From: JANPCX01 sp031431125
GTDB lineage: Bacteria > Pseudomonadota > Gammaproteobacteria > Burkholderiales > Burkholderiaceae_C
Length of the DNA: 64,000 nt
NCBI GenBank assembly: GCA_031431125.1
Contig: JANPCX010000085.1
Location: 4,921-68,920 of the forward strand
Reading direction: 5' to 3'
Shown: piece after piece, positions 42,374 through 52,026 of the stretch
Numbering within the stretch: position 1 is the first letter of the stretch
Layout of the letters: the number at the start of each line of letters is the position of its first letter
Notes under the pieces: generated by a model
Seen by the model: only the letters and a program-made list of their open reading frames with translations
What the model was told of the DNA's origin: nothing
Database searches by the model: none
Translations under genes and position numbers: made by a program

Positions 42374-43609
42374 TTAAGTGCGCAACGCCTCATCGACCAC
42401 CTCCACCCAGTGCTTGACCGGTGTGGTGGTTCCGGTTTGCAAATGCTGGATGCAGCCAATGTTGGCCGAGATGATGGCCTGGGGTTCTAGCGCTGCCAAA
42501 TTGCCGAGTTTGCGGTCGCGCAACTCATAGGCAATTTTGGGTTGCAGAACCGAGTAGGTTCCGGCGGAGCCGCAGCACAGGTGGCTCTCGTTGGTGGCGA
42601 TGCTGACTTGAAAGCCCAGGGCGTTGAGGTGCTTCTCTACACCGCCGCGCAGTTGCTGCCCATGTTGCAAGGTGCAGGGGGGATGGAAGGCCAGTTGGCG
42701 TTCTTTGAGGGGGCCGAGTTTGTCTTTCAGCAAGGGCACCAAGTCGGGCAAGAGTTCGCTCAGGTCGCGCGTCAAGCTGCTCACACGTTCGGCTTTGTCG
42801 GCATAGGCTGGATCGTGGGCCAAGGCGTGGGCGTACTCTTTGACGGCCAGGCCGCAGCCCGACGCATTCATCACAATCGCCTCGACCTGCCCACTCTCAA
42901 CCAGGGGCCACCACGCGTCAATGTTGCGTCGCATGTCGGCCAAACCACCTTCTTGATCGCCCAGGTGGGAGCGAATCGCACCGCAGCAGCCCGCCTTGTC
43001 GGCCACCACGGTTTGAATGCCAGCCGCGTCGAGTACGCGCGCCGTGGCGCTGTTGATGTTGGGCATCATGGCCGGTTGAACACAGCCCGCGAGCATCAGC
43101 ACTTTGCGTGCATGTTCACGGGTGGGCCACACGTGAGCGTGGCTGCTCGCCGGGGCAGGCACTTTGTTTTTGAGCGAGCCGGGCGACAAGGGCCGCACAA
43201 GTTGGCCCATCTTCATCGCAGGCGCAAAAAGCGGAGAGGTGAGGCCTTCTTTGAGCAACCAGCGCACGGCTTTTTCACCGGCGGGGCGCTGCACCCGCTC
43301 GTCGACGATCTTGCGGCCAATTTCCACCAAGGCGCCGTATTGCACCCCCGAGGGGCAGGTGCTTTCGCAGTTGCGACAGGTCAGACAGCGGTCCAGGTGC
43401 GCTTGGGTTTTGCGGGTGACGGGGGCGCCCTCTAACACCTGCTTCATCAAATAGATGCGGCCACGCGGCCCGTCCAACTCGTCGCCCAGCAGTTGGTAGG
43501 TGGGGCAGGTGGCGGTGCAAAAGCCGCAGTGCACACATTTGCGAAGAATGGCCTCGGCGGCTTCACCGTCGCGTGTGCCTTTGAACTCGGGGGACAAATT
43601 GGTTTGCAT
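42374..43609 (-). CDS. glcF: Glycolate oxidase iron-sulfur subunit GlcF
   Basis: A 411-residue subunit with two [4Fe-4S] motifs (CVHCGFCTATCPTY and CLTCRNCESTCPSG) and C-terminal CCG motifs (AGCCGAIRSHLGD; SHLCCGSAGTYS), passing electrons from GlcDE to the quinone pool. I start at ATG 43609, where it shares one base with the methyltransferase stop (TGATG). It is the last gene of the glc run. Confidence 0.95.
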   Translation of the reverse strand: MQTNLSPEFKGTRDGEAAEAILRKCVHCGFCTATCPTYQLLGDELDGPRGRIYLMKQVLEGAPVTRKTQAHLDRCLTCRNCESTCPSGVQYGALVEIGRKIVDERVQRPAGEKAVRWLLKEGLTSPLFAPAMKMGQLVRPLSPGSLKNKVPAPASSHAHVWPTREHARKVLMLAGCVQPAMMPNINSATARVLDAAGIQTVVADKAGCCGAIRSHLGDQEGGLADMRRNIDAWWPLVESGQVEAIVMNASGCGLAVKEYAHALAHDPAYADKAERVSSLTRDLSELLPDLVPLLKDKLGPLKERQLAFHPPCTLQHGQQLRGGVEKHLNALGFQVSIATNESHLCCGSAGTYSVLQPKIAYELRDRKLGNLAALEPQAIISANIGCIQHLQTGTTTPVKHWVEVVDEALRT

Positions 43610-44268
43610 CAGGACAGCCGGTAAGAAAGGATCCAGTAGTGCGCGTAGTCCGTCCACTCGGCCGACAACGCTCGGGGCCCCAGCGCGGCGAAAGCCTGCT
43701 CGCGGGTGGGAAAGTTCTTCAGCACCTCGTGCACGCTGCCATCGTCGAGCACGCGGTTTTGGTAGGTGTTGCCTTCATCGTCGCGGCGGGTGATGGGCAA
43801 GTTGCTGGTTTGCACAAAACTGTTGTCCAGCATCACGACCCGAGCACCACTTTCCAATCGGGCGTGCAAGGTGTCCAGCCAACTGGACAAACGAGACAGC
43901 GGCACATGGCTCCACCAACAACCGGCGAAGGCCGCGTCGACGGTTTGTGTGCCGAGTTCGGCCAGGCTGTAGGCGTCGACGGTGGCAAAACGCACGCTGG
44001 CCGGCAACGTTTTGTTTTGTGCAACCGCCATGGTTTCGGGATTGATGTCGGTGGCCCACCACTCGTTGCACCGAGCCGCACCATGCGGTGTCCACCAGCC
44101 GGTGCCGCAGGCGACTTCCAAGACGCGCCGGCCCTCAAAGGGCCCAGGCAACCACGCCTCCATGGCCCGCAAATCGGCCTGGCGTTCAGGTTTGGCATAC
44201 ACACGTTCGTAGTACGACGCCCGACGCGCGTAGTAGTCCTGCATGTCTTGCGCCACGTCGGTTTGCAT
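43609..44268 (-). CDS. Class I SAM-dependent methyltransferase, inserted in glc operon
   Basis: A 219-residue methyltransferase with the SAM-binding motif VLEVACGTGWWTPHGA and acidic loop WWATDINPETM. The substrate is unknown. It starts two bases after the glcE stop (ATG 44268; a GTG at 44274 would overlap) and its stop overlaps glcF. The tight coupling implies co-expression with glycolate oxidase, but no known role in that complex. I recognise no named homologue. Confidence 0.85.
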   Translation of the reverse strand: MQTDVAQDMQDYYARRASYYERVYAKPERQADLRAMEAWLPGPFEGRRVLEVACGTGWWTPHGAARCNEWWATDINPETMAVAQNKTLPASVRFATVDAYSLAELGTQTVDAAFAGCWWSHVPLSRLSSWLDTLHARLESGARVVMLDNSFVQTSNLPITRRDDEGNTYQNRVLDDGSVHEVLKNFPTREQAFAALGPRALSAEWTDYAHYWILSYRLS

Positions 44269-44270
44269 GG

Positions 44271-45404
44271 TCACAAATCCGGGTAGAGGCGCCCGGGATT
44301 GAACACCCGCGCCGGGTCAAATGACGATTTCACTTCGCGGTGTATGCGCGCCAGCGGCGCTGGCAGTGAAGAAAAAACACCGGCCGTTTTGTCGATGGCA
44401 CGGAACAGCACCGCATGGCCACCGACTTTGGCAGCCGCTTCGCGCACTTGGGCCGGGGATGCACTGGCAAACGACCTCTCCACCAACAACCAGCGCTGGG
44501 CCCCGCCCCATTCCACGAGCGTGGCACCGGGCAAAACCAGAGCCGGTGCGGTCGCAGGCAAGGACAAACGCCACAGACAGGCGCCGTCGGCGACGGCGGC
44601 GTTGGCGCGTGTGAAGTAGTCGTGGCCGTGGTCGCGCAGGCCCTGCCAAAACGCATCGGCGGTGAGGTCGTCTACCGCCAAACCACCAAGGCGCGCGGTG
44701 AGGTCCTTTGCCGCAGATTGCACAGCTGCCGCGGCGCCACGCAAGCGCAGCCACAACTGGCCACGGACCCAACAGCTGGCGTTGATGGGCAAGGGCTCAC
44801 GGCCCCAGGCGTTGATTTGGGCGAGCGCGGCCGCCTGGTCCAGCTCAAACCGCAAGGTGGTGGTGGCGGTGGCAACAGGCAAGACCTTGAGCGAGACTTC
44901 CAGAATCAGCCCCAGGGTGCCGAGCGAGCCCGCCATCAATCGCGACACGTCGTAACCTGCGACGTTCTTCATCACCTGGCCACCAAAACTCAGCACCTCG
45001 CCGCGGCCATTGAGCATCGTCAAGCCCAGTACATGGTCGCGCACACTGCCAACAGCCGCGCGCGACGGGCCAGCCAGTCCGGCGGCCACCATGCCGCCGA
45101 CGGTGCCCGCAGCATCTGCGTGGCCAAAACGTGGTGGCTCAAACGGCAAACACTGGCCTTTTTCTGCGAGCGCTGCTTCGAGCTCGGCCAGCGGTGTGCC
45201 GGCACGCACGGTCACCACCAGTTCGGTGGGTTCGTAGCTGGAAATGCCACGCAGGTCCAAGGTGCTGAGGCGGTCGCCTCGCGGTGTTTCACCATAAAAG
45301 TCCTTGCTGCCATGGCCGCGTATGCACAACGGCAACTGGCGGGCCTGTGCGTCCAGCACGCGTTCAACAAGCGCTTGCAGCGCGGTATCGGTCACAGTGC
45401 CCAT
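44271..45404 (-). CDS. glcE: Glycolate oxidase FAD-binding subunit GlcE
   Basis: A 377-residue FAD-binding subunit of the glycolate oxidase complex. The FAD fold is visible (SYEPTELVVTVRAGTPLAEL; GTVGGMVAAGLAGPSRAAVG; GGQVMKNVAGYDVSRLMAGS). ATG 45404 overlaps the glcD stop by one base (TGATG), indicating coupled translation. GlcDEF oxidises glycolate to glyoxylate. Confidence 0.95.
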   Translation of the reverse strand: MGTVTDTALQALVERVLDAQARQLPLCIRGHGSKDFYGETPRGDRLSTLDLRGISSYEPTELVVTVRAGTPLAELEAALAEKGQCLPFEPPRFGHADAAGTVGGMVAAGLAGPSRAAVGSVRDHVLGLTMLNGRGEVLSFGGQVMKNVAGYDVSRLMAGSLGTLGLILEVSLKVLPVATATTTLRFELDQAAALAQINAWGREPLPINASCWVRGQLWLRLRGAAAAVQSAAKDLTARLGGLAVDDLTADAFWQGLRDHGHDYFTRANAAVADGACLWRLSLPATAPALVLPGATLVEWGGAQRWLLVERSFASASPAQVREAAAKVGGHAVLFRAIDKTAGVFSSLPAPLARIHREVKSSFDPARVFNPGRLYPDL

Positions 45405-46915
45405 CAAAACCTCGGCAACTCAGGAAAGGGCAACAAGCCTTTGCGCACATGCATCTTGCCGTACTCGGCGCAGCGCACGAGGCTGGGGATGACCTTGCCG
45501 GGGTTGAGCAACTCGGTGGGGTCAAACGCCCGTTTCATCGCCAGCATTTGTTCGCGCTCAGCGGGTGAAAACTGCACGCACATGGACGAGAGTTTTTCCA
45601 CGCCCACGCCGTGCTCGCCAGTCACGGTCCCGCCCATGGCGACGCTGGTTTCCAGGATGTCGGCGCCAAAGAGTTCGCAGCGATGCAGCTGGTCGGCGTC
45701 ATTGGCATCAAACAAGATCAGTGGGTGCAAATTGCCATCGCCGGCGTGGAATACGTTGGCACAGCGCAGGCCATATTTTTTTTCCATCGCTTGAATGGCG
45801 AGCAAGATGTCGGCCAGGCGTTTGCGCGGAATGGTGGAGTCCATGCACATGTAGTCAGGGCTGATGCGGCCACTGGCCGGGAAGGCGTTTTTTCGGCCAC
45901 TCCAAAACTTCAGGCGCTGGGCTTCGTTTTCGCTCACGGTGATGGCGGTGGCGCCGCTGCTTTTCAGCACCTGCACCATGCGGCCAATTTCTTCTTCCAC
46001 TTCTTCGGGCGTGCCGTCGCTCTCGCACAGCAAGATGGCCTCGGCCGTGAGGTCATAACCCGCATGCACATAGTCTTCGACGGCGGCCGTCATGGGTTTG
46101 TCCATCATCTCCAGCCCGGCCGGGATGATGCCGGCCGCAATCACCTGGGCCACCGCGTCGCCCGCTTTGCGGATGTCGTCAAAACTGGCCATGATGCAGC
46201 GCGCCAGCATGGGTTTGGGCACGAGTTTGACGGTCACTTCCAGTATCACTGCCAGCATGCCTTCGCTGCCAACCAGCACCGAGAGCAAGTCCAGGCCCGC
46301 GGCATCCAAGGCCTCAGAACCAAACTCAATGGGTTCGCCCAGCACTGTGAAGCCGCGCACACGCAGCACGTTGTGCAGGGTGAGGCCGTATTTCAAACAA
46401 TGCACACCGCCCGAGTTTTCGGCCACATTGCCGCCTATGGTGCAGGCAATTTGGCTGCTGGGGTCGGGCGCGTAATAAAGCCCGTGGGGTGCAGCTGCTT
46501 CGCTGATGGCCAGGTTGCGCACGCCGCACTGAACCACAGCTGTGCGTGACACAGGGTCCATCTTCAGAATTTTGTTGAACTTGGCCAGGCTCATGGTCAC
46601 GCCCATGGGGTGGGGCATGGCACCACCACTCAAACCCGTGCCCGCACCACGCGCCACCACCGGCACGTTCAAGGCATGGCAGGCTTTGAGCGTGGCGGCC
46701 ACTTGGGCTTCAGTTTCGGGCAAGGCCACCACCAAAGGCAAAGCGCGGTAGGCGGTGAGGCCATCGCACTCATATGGAATCGTGTCTTCCTTGTGCCAAA
46801 GCAATGCGTGAGAGGGCAACACGGCGGACAAAGCCACCACCACTTCCGCTTGGCGTGCGCTGCGCTGCGCGGCCACTGCAGGGTCTTGAGGGGGCGGGAT
46901 TAATGGGGCGTTCAT
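45404..46915 (-). CDS. glcD: Glycolate oxidase catalytic subunit GlcD
   Basis: A 503-residue flavoprotein that oxidises glycolate. It has the FAD-binding_4 domain (PVVARGAGTGLSGGAMPHPM; QIACTIGGNVAENSGGVHCL) and the FAD-oxidase C-terminal domain (VFHAGDGNLHPLILFD, GGTVTGEHGVGVEK). ATG 46915 has AGGAGA six bases upstream; a GTG codon directly before it is less likely. It starts the run glcD-glcE-methyltransferase-glcF, and is preceded by a LysR gene on the same strand. Confidence 0.96.
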   Translation of the reverse strand: MNAPLIPPPQDPAVAAQRSARQAEVVVALSAVLPSHALLWHKEDTIPYECDGLTAYRALPLVVALPETEAQVAATLKACHALNVPVVARGAGTGLSGGAMPHPMGVTMSLAKFNKILKMDPVSRTAVVQCGVRNLAISEAAAPHGLYYAPDPSSQIACTIGGNVAENSGGVHCLKYGLTLHNVLRVRGFTVLGEPIEFGSEALDAAGLDLLSVLVGSEGMLAVILEVTVKLVPKPMLARCIMASFDDIRKAGDAVAQVIAAGIIPAGLEMMDKPMTAAVEDYVHAGYDLTAEAILLCESDGTPEEVEEEIGRMVQVLKSSGATAITVSENEAQRLKFWSGRKNAFPASGRISPDYMCMDSTIPRKRLADILLAIQAMEKKYGLRCANVFHAGDGNLHPLILFDANDADQLHRCELFGADILETSVAMGGTVTGEHGVGVEKLSSMCVQFSPAEREQMLAMKRAFDPTELLNPGKVIPSLVRCAEYGKMHVRKGLLPFPELPRF

Positions 46916-46979
46916 CACTTGTCTCCTGCAAACTGCACGCGCTAGACCTGGGGCGCGATCAAATCGATTTTTGGGTCAC

Positions 46980-47864
46980 TTAGGGTACCGCAGCCTTGAG
47001 CCAATCCACGAAGGCAGAACACTCCCAGCGGTCTAAAGTGCCTGACTTCCAGCACAGGTAATGCTGGTGCGGTGACGCCACCGTGCGCGGGGAAACACGG
47101 ATCAAACGCCCACTGTCTAGCCAAGGAACGGCCAGCTTTTCACGCGCCAGTGTCACGCCGTAGCCGGCCACCGCGGCGTCGAGTGACAGGCCCACGTCAT
47201 TGAACTGCGCACCTTCCAGTGGCTCGGGCAAAGCCAAGCCACAAAAGTCGAACCAGGTGCGCCAAGGCTCCAGCGGGTTGCGGATGAGCTTGGCACGACC
47301 AATGGCATCCTCGGTATCAAAACCATCAAAGGGCCCAGCCTCGTGCAAATACTCCGGGCTGCATACCGGAAAGATGTCGTCGGCCATTAGCGACATTTTT
47401 TGCAGGCCCGCTTCTTCGCCACGACCAAAGCGGATGTCGATGTCAGCAGGTTCGACCGACACATTGATCAACGGAATCGACACCAAAAGCGTGATCTCAA
47501 TCTCCGGGTAGGCATGCCGAAACAGCGGCAAACGCGGCAACAAAATTTGCCGCGAGAACGTGGGAGGCGCTGAAATTCTCAAACGCAGGGGCCCGCTGCG
47601 TTCCTTGGCCAAGGGCGCCGGTGGCTCCAGCGCCTTGATCGCGGGGCGCACTTTGGCGAGGTACTGGCTGCCCGCTTCGGTCAAACTGAAGTCGCCTCGC
47701 GCGAACAAACTTTGCCCGACGCGGGACTCCAACTGCCTGATGCGGTGGCTCACCGCACTGGGGGTGACATTCAACTCCTCCGCGGCGGCGGTCACGCTGC
47801 GCAGCCGCGCCAGCGCCTCAAAGCTGAGCAGGCACTGAATGGGGGGAATGCGGGGGGCGGCCAT
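46980..47864 (-). CDS. LysR-family transcriptional regulator (GcvA-like)
   Basis: A 294-residue LysR protein with HTH (PPIQCLLSFEALARLRSVTAA; NVTPSAVSHRIRQLESRVGQ) and a C-terminal effector domain. I start at ATG 47864; the frame runs upstream to 47954 but overlaps the chemoreceptor end. It lies upstream of glcD with 65 bases between, on the same strand, so it may sit on the glc transcript or control it. Regulation of glycolate use is inferred only from position. Confidence 0.88.
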   Translation of the reverse strand: MAAPRIPPIQCLLSFEALARLRSVTAAAEELNVTPSAVSHRIRQLESRVGQSLFARGDFSLTEAGSQYLAKVRPAIKALEPPAPLAKERSGPLRLRISAPPTFSRQILLPRLPLFRHAYPEIEITLLVSIPLINVSVEPADIDIRFGRGEEAGLQKMSLMADDIFPVCSPEYLHEAGPFDGFDTEDAIGRAKLIRNPLEPWRTWFDFCGLALPEPLEGAQFNDVGLSLDAAVAGYGVTLAREKLAVPWLDSGRLIRVSPRTVASPHQHYLCWKSGTLDRWECSAFVDWLKAAVP

Positions 47865-47914
47865 GGCAGTGTTGTCGGTCTTGACGGAGCGGTCCGGCGA
47901 ATCCAGGCGACGTT

Positions 47915-49453
47915 TCAACGAACAAACCCACCTTTCGGTTTGAACACGCCGCATCCGATAAGGGTATCGGAAGTCAGCGGTTCTATATAGGAGGTTTTTT
48001 CCTCTACCGCTTTGGTCAAAGGGTGAACCACTTCGTAGTCGATCCAGCCGCCGCCTTGGTCGGCAGCTCGGAAACCGCGCTGCAATACCAAGTCTCCGTC
48101 CAAACCCGGAACTTGGTGCACCGTCCAGCCGACTCGTTCAGGGTTAGAGCCGAAGGCGCTGTACTTTCCTCGGCGATCGAACACGAAGATATAAAGGTCT
48201 CGGTCGCGAAATGGTGTTGTCCCGAGCGGCTTGTGAAATTCAGTCAACGCGACGGCCAAGCCTTTTTCTTCGATCGTGGCTTGAGCACGCCTGACCATCT
48301 CATAAGCTTCGTCGGCGCTGCCGCGTCGCAACTTAACCCCGGAGACGGCTTGCCGCAAACCCGATGCACGCTCTTTGAGCTGCTCCGCCGCGTTCAGGGT
48401 TTGTTCCACCATGGCGGCGTTGCGCTGGGTGATGTCGTCCAGCACCTTGATGGCCTGCGCAATTTCCTGCAGCGCAATGCTTTGTTCGCTGCCTGAGCGC
48501 GCCATGCCGCTCACGCCCTCGGCCAGCTCCCGAATACCCTGCACCACGGTGGCCAAACTGCCGCTGACCGCGGCAATGCGTTTCACTCCGAGGCCCACGT
48601 TCTCAGTGCTGTTCTGGATGAGCTGGCGAATCTCACGTGCGGACTCACTGCTTCCCTGGGCCAGGCTGCGAACTTCGGCCGCCACGACGCTAAAACCCCG
48701 TCCGGCTTCTCCGGCACGCGCTGCCTCCACTGCGGCGTTCAGCGCGAGGATGTTGGTTTGAAATGCAATGCCATCAATGACGCCGGTGATCTCATCCATG
48801 CGTTTGGACTGCTCGGCCATCTGGCGCATGGCTTGTTCGGCCACCGCCATGGCGTGCACACCGGCCTCAGCCTCGCTGCGAACGCGGTGGGCCAATTGGT
48901 CAATGCGCGATGCGATCGCCGCGTTGTGTCGCACCGAGCTGCTGAGCTCTTGAATGCTGGCCGACGACTCCTGCAAGCTGGCCGCCTGGGCTTCTGTACG
49001 CTGAGAAAGCTCGCGGCTGTTGTGGGCCAACATATTGCCCGCCAACCCCACGAGCACGGTTTGGCTCCTCACCTGGCCCACCACGCCCGAGAGCCCTTCG
49101 TTCATGCGTTCCAGCCCTTGGCCAACCCGGCACAAGGCATCGCGGCCAGGTGTTGGGGCACTGACGGTGAGGTCGCCGCGTGAGCCGGCTTGCACCACGT
49201 TCAATACGCCTTGCAAGGTTTCTATCCAGTGGCCATAGAAGGCAGCACTCGAATAAAGCGCCAGCAACAAAACTCCGGCAACGAGCGGCCATACATAAGC
49301 CGTTTCCGCCAACTGGTCGGCAAGCAGCGCGGCCACGCACAGCGCGCAGGCAGCCATCAATGACAAGGTCACCCAGGCCAACTGGGTCTGCAAACTGCAA
49401 GCGCTGAGCCATCGCTTGCCCGGCCCCAAGGCCGAGTCGAGAAAAGAAAACAT
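47915..49453 (-). CDS. Methyl-accepting chemotaxis protein with C-terminal Cache-like domain
   Basis: A 512-residue chemoreceptor. Two membrane helices lie at about 20-75; then a HAMP-like stretch, and the MCP signalling hairpin near 130-350 (tip ITGVIDGIAFQTNILALNAA; VVAAEVRSLAQGSSESAREI). The last 150 residues (FHKPLGTTPFRDRDLYIFVF; FKPKGGFV) look like a Cache ligand domain. Placing it after the signalling domain would put it in the cytoplasm. ATG 49453 is preceded by TAGG; a GTG at 49459 is possible. No CheB/CheR is near. Confidence 0.85.
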   Translation of the reverse strand: MFSFLDSALGPGKRWLSACSLQTQLAWVTLSLMAACALCVAALLADQLAETAYVWPLVAGVLLLALYSSAAFYGHWIETLQGVLNVVQAGSRGDLTVSAPTPGRDALCRVGQGLERMNEGLSGVVGQVRSQTVLVGLAGNMLAHNSRELSQRTEAQAASLQESSASIQELSSSVRHNAAIASRIDQLAHRVRSEAEAGVHAMAVAEQAMRQMAEQSKRMDEITGVIDGIAFQTNILALNAAVEAARAGEAGRGFSVVAAEVRSLAQGSSESAREIRQLIQNSTENVGLGVKRIAAVSGSLATVVQGIRELAEGVSGMARSGSEQSIALQEIAQAIKVLDDITQRNAAMVEQTLNAAEQLKERASGLRQAVSGVKLRRGSADEAYEMVRRAQATIEEKGLAVALTEFHKPLGTTPFRDRDLYIFVFDRRGKYSAFGSNPERVGWTVHQVPGLDGDLVLQRGFRAADQGGGWIDYEVVHPLTKAVEEKTSYIEPLTSDTLIGCGVFKPKGGFVR

Positions 49454-49744
49454 GTGCACCTATTGAATGAGAATTTGCGGCGACCCAAATGGGCACAGCG
49501 CGGCCCATTTGCCAGTGGGCTGACCGCAGGCTCAAGCGAGCGCGCATTCTTAGATAAAGCCACGTTGTCGCGTGTGAAATTAATTCATCCGCTCGCTTGA
49601 AAAATTGATCTGTGCCCCGCTAACCCGCGTGAACGCTCGCTCCGCCAGCATCACCCCGTAGATACCCTGGAGTGAATGTGTCACATGAAGGCGGGCTAGC
49701 CCTGCAACACAAGCGGGCCTCCACTGCCTATCCTGCCGTTACTC

Positions 49745-49795
49745 AGAACCTATCTATCAATAGGACAGGTCGGTCCTATTCACGGATAGTTTTTA
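49745..49795. repeat. Nested palindromic repeat, minimal copy (about 51 bp)
   Basis: AGAACCTATCTATCAATAGG and the mirror CCTATTCACGGATAGTTTTT are joined by a short loop. This is the outer arm pair of the 336- and 175-bp copies with the middle gone and one end degenerate. It lies between the probable promoter and the binding-protein start. Confidence 0.75.
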
Positions 49796-49809
49796 TGCAA
49801 GGAGTTTTT

Positions 49810-51054
49810 ATGTTGAAGCGAGTTCTGATCACGGTAGCGATGGTTTGGGGAGCGAGCATGTGGTCGCTTGAAGCACAGGCGCAACCACAAAAAGCGGCCA
49901 TCTCCGCTCCACTGCAAACCTCCACCGACCCGATACGCATTGGGTTCATTTGCCCATTCAGCGGCAGCTCCCAAGACTTTGGCGGCAGCGCTCGTTTGGG
50001 GGCTGAGCTGGCGGTGAAAGAAATCAATGAGGTGGGTGGCTATTTGGGCCGCCCCATTGAGTTGCTGGCGCGCGATGACCAGGCCAACCCAGATATGGGC
50101 CGCCGCGTGGCTGAAGAGTTGGTGCTCAAAGACAAGGTGGATTTCACCGTCGGCTTTTGCAATACCGGCGTGGCACTGAAGTCACTCGACTTTTTCGAGG
50201 CGCAGAAACACCTGCTGCTCATTCCCGTGGCCACCGGGTCGGTGCTCACCGCCAAAACGCCGGCCAAAGACAGCTTTGTTTTCCGCCTATCGGCTCGGGA
50301 CACACTGCAAGCTGCGATCCTGGTGGATGAGTTGGTGGAAAAACGCAAATTCACCAAGATTGCCGTTCTGGCCGACAGCACAGGCTACGGTGAGGGCGGC
50401 AAACAAGACGTGGAGAAGTTTCTGGCAGAAAAAGGCCTCAAGCCTGTTTACGTGGCCCGTTTCGATCTGAAAGTGGCGAGTCTGGTGGACGAGGTGCGGG
50501 CCGCCAAGGCTGCTGGTGCCGAAGCGTTGATTGGCTACACGGTGGGGCCGCAATTTGGTCTCTTGGCCAAGGCGCGTGTGGAAGCGGGTTTTGCGGGCCC
50601 GCTGCTCGGCGCATGGCCGCTGTCCTTTCGCAGTGCCATTGACAAAGCGGGCAGCGCCATCGAGGGCGCCGTGATGACCCAAACCATCGTGCAAGACATC
50701 TCCAACGAGCGGCGCTCGTCCTTCATCGCCCGGCTCAAGCGCCACGCCAACGGCCAGCCTGTGGGCTCGCTGATGTCGGCAGCGCAGTCCTATGACGCCG
50801 TGCATTTGATGCTGCGTGTGCTGTTTCAAACCAAAGGCGACATGTCGGGCCCGGCGCTGAAAGCGGCGCTGGAGAACTTGGAGCGCCCCTACCCAGGGGT
50901 CATCACCACCCACGACAAGCCTTTTTCCAGCAATGACCACGATGCCTTCACCCGCAACATGGTGTGGCTGGGGGTCTGGCGCAAAGGCGAGATCCAGTTC
51001 TACTACCCCGAAGACGCCAAACGCGCTTCCATCATCCGGCGCAAGCAGCCATGA
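49810..51054 (+). CDS. ABC transporter substrate-binding protein (LivK/branched-chain amino acid type)
   Basis: A 414-residue periplasmic binding protein of the type 1 (Leu/Ile/Val) fold. It has a signal peptide (residues 1-26; cleavage near AQAQ), IRIGFICPFSGSSQDFGGSA and LAVKEINEVGGYLGRPIELL. The start ATG 49810 sits behind AAGGAG. No permease or ATPase gene is adjacent, so it is an orphan binding protein or supplies ligand to another transporter or receptor. A minimal palindromic repeat lies just before it. Confidence 0.88.
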   Translation: MLKRVLITVAMVWGASMWSLEAQAQPQKAAISAPLQTSTDPIRIGFICPFSGSSQDFGGSARLGAELAVKEINEVGGYLGRPIELLARDDQANPDMGRRVAEELVLKDKVDFTVGFCNTGVALKSLDFFEAQKHLLLIPVATGSVLTAKTPAKDSFVFRLSARDTLQAAILVDELVEKRKFTKIAVLADSTGYGEGGKQDVEKFLAEKGLKPVYVARFDLKVASLVDEVRAAKAAGAEALIGYTVGPQFGLLAKARVEAGFAGPLLGAWPLSFRSAIDKAGSAIEGAVMTQTIVQDISNERRSSFIARLKRHANGQPVGSLMSAAQSYDAVHLMLRVLFQTKGDMSGPALKAALENLERPYPGVITTHDKPFSSNDHDAFTRNMVWLGVWRKGEIQFYYPEDAKRASIIRRKQP

Positions 51055-51129
51055 AGCTTGAAAAGCTTTCAATGTGGTTGCATGTGAAGTTTCAAGCCGG
51101 GACGGGCGAGTTCAAAAACAATCGACGGC

Positions 51130-52026
51130 ATGCCGCTGATTCGATGGAACACCCTGGCCTGGCCTTGGAAATTTGTAGACGAGACCCCTTCGCTGGTCGA
51201 TACCGCTTTTGCGCAAAACCGGACTACGCCGCTCGACACCACACCTGACGCGCCACGGGCGTTTGGCCACGACGCGATCTGGCTGGCGGTGCGGTCGCCG
51301 TCGACGCAGGCGGTCGCGCAAGCATTGCAACTCGGCCAGACCGCGCCCGCCAATTGGCGCACTGGACTGCAAGCAGTACATCAGCCTTTGCCATGCACAC
51401 CCGGTTTGGTGTTTGTCACGCCGCCCATCCAGGGCTGGGTGCTGGCAACCGGCGCCCTGCCCTACCCCGGTGGCACGTCAGACTCCGACTTGGCCTCCTC
51501 GCTGCTGCAGGTGCTGAGCCAGCAGTTTCCTCAGGTGCAGTACTTCGGCGCCCACAGCGGCATCGCCTGGCACGGCTATGCGCGTTACGACGAGGGTGAG
51601 CTGATGCGTGCTTTTGCTTGCGTGGACAGCGTTGACCACACCATTTGGAACGTGGGCTCGAACCTGGGCGAGCCCCTGCACACGGCGCAGCTCACTGAAG
51701 CGGCGGCTACTGTGCGCCCCCAGACCTGTCGCTTTGCGCCAGGCCCCCAGGGACCTGAAAGGGCCTCTTCGTGGCCCATGGGGACGAGAAAACTTGGGAG
51801 CGGCCCGGCGTTTTCTCATGAGTCCGCATTGGATGCCGTCGCATGGCATCAAGACCGCGTGTTCCAAATGGCCGAATGCTGGAGCGTCAACCCGGAGCAG
51901 CTGGCTGCCATGGCTTTGCCGCCCTCGTTGGGATTGGTCGGTTTTCTCGATACCCTTCGGATGAACGCCGATGCAGCGCGATGCGACAGAACACGCAGCG
52001 CTGGGATGGCCACGCCAACCGGCTAA
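51130..52026 (+). CDS. Hypothetical protein
   Basis: A 298-residue protein with no family I recognise and no signal peptide or membrane helix. The middle (QYFGAHSGIAWHGYARYDEG; CVDSVDHTIWNVGSNLGEP) is aromatic-rich and looks like a folded enzyme or binding domain. It starts 75 bases after the binding protein stop. Its last four bases overlap the convergent FIST gene. Base composition is like its neighbours. Confidence 0.6.
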   Translation: MPLIRWNTLAWPWKFVDETPSLVDTAFAQNRTTPLDTTPDAPRAFGHDAIWLAVRSPSTQAVAQALQLGQTAPANWRTGLQAVHQPLPCTPGLVFVTPPIQGWVLATGALPYPGGTSDSDLASSLLQVLSQQFPQVQYFGAHSGIAWHGYARYDEGELMRAFACVDSVDHTIWNVGSNLGEPLHTAQLTEAAATVRPQTCRFAPGPQGPERASSWPMGTRKLGSGPAFSHESALDAVAWHQDRVFQMAECWSVNPEQLAAMALPPSLGLVGFLDTLRMNADAARCDRTRSAGMATPTG

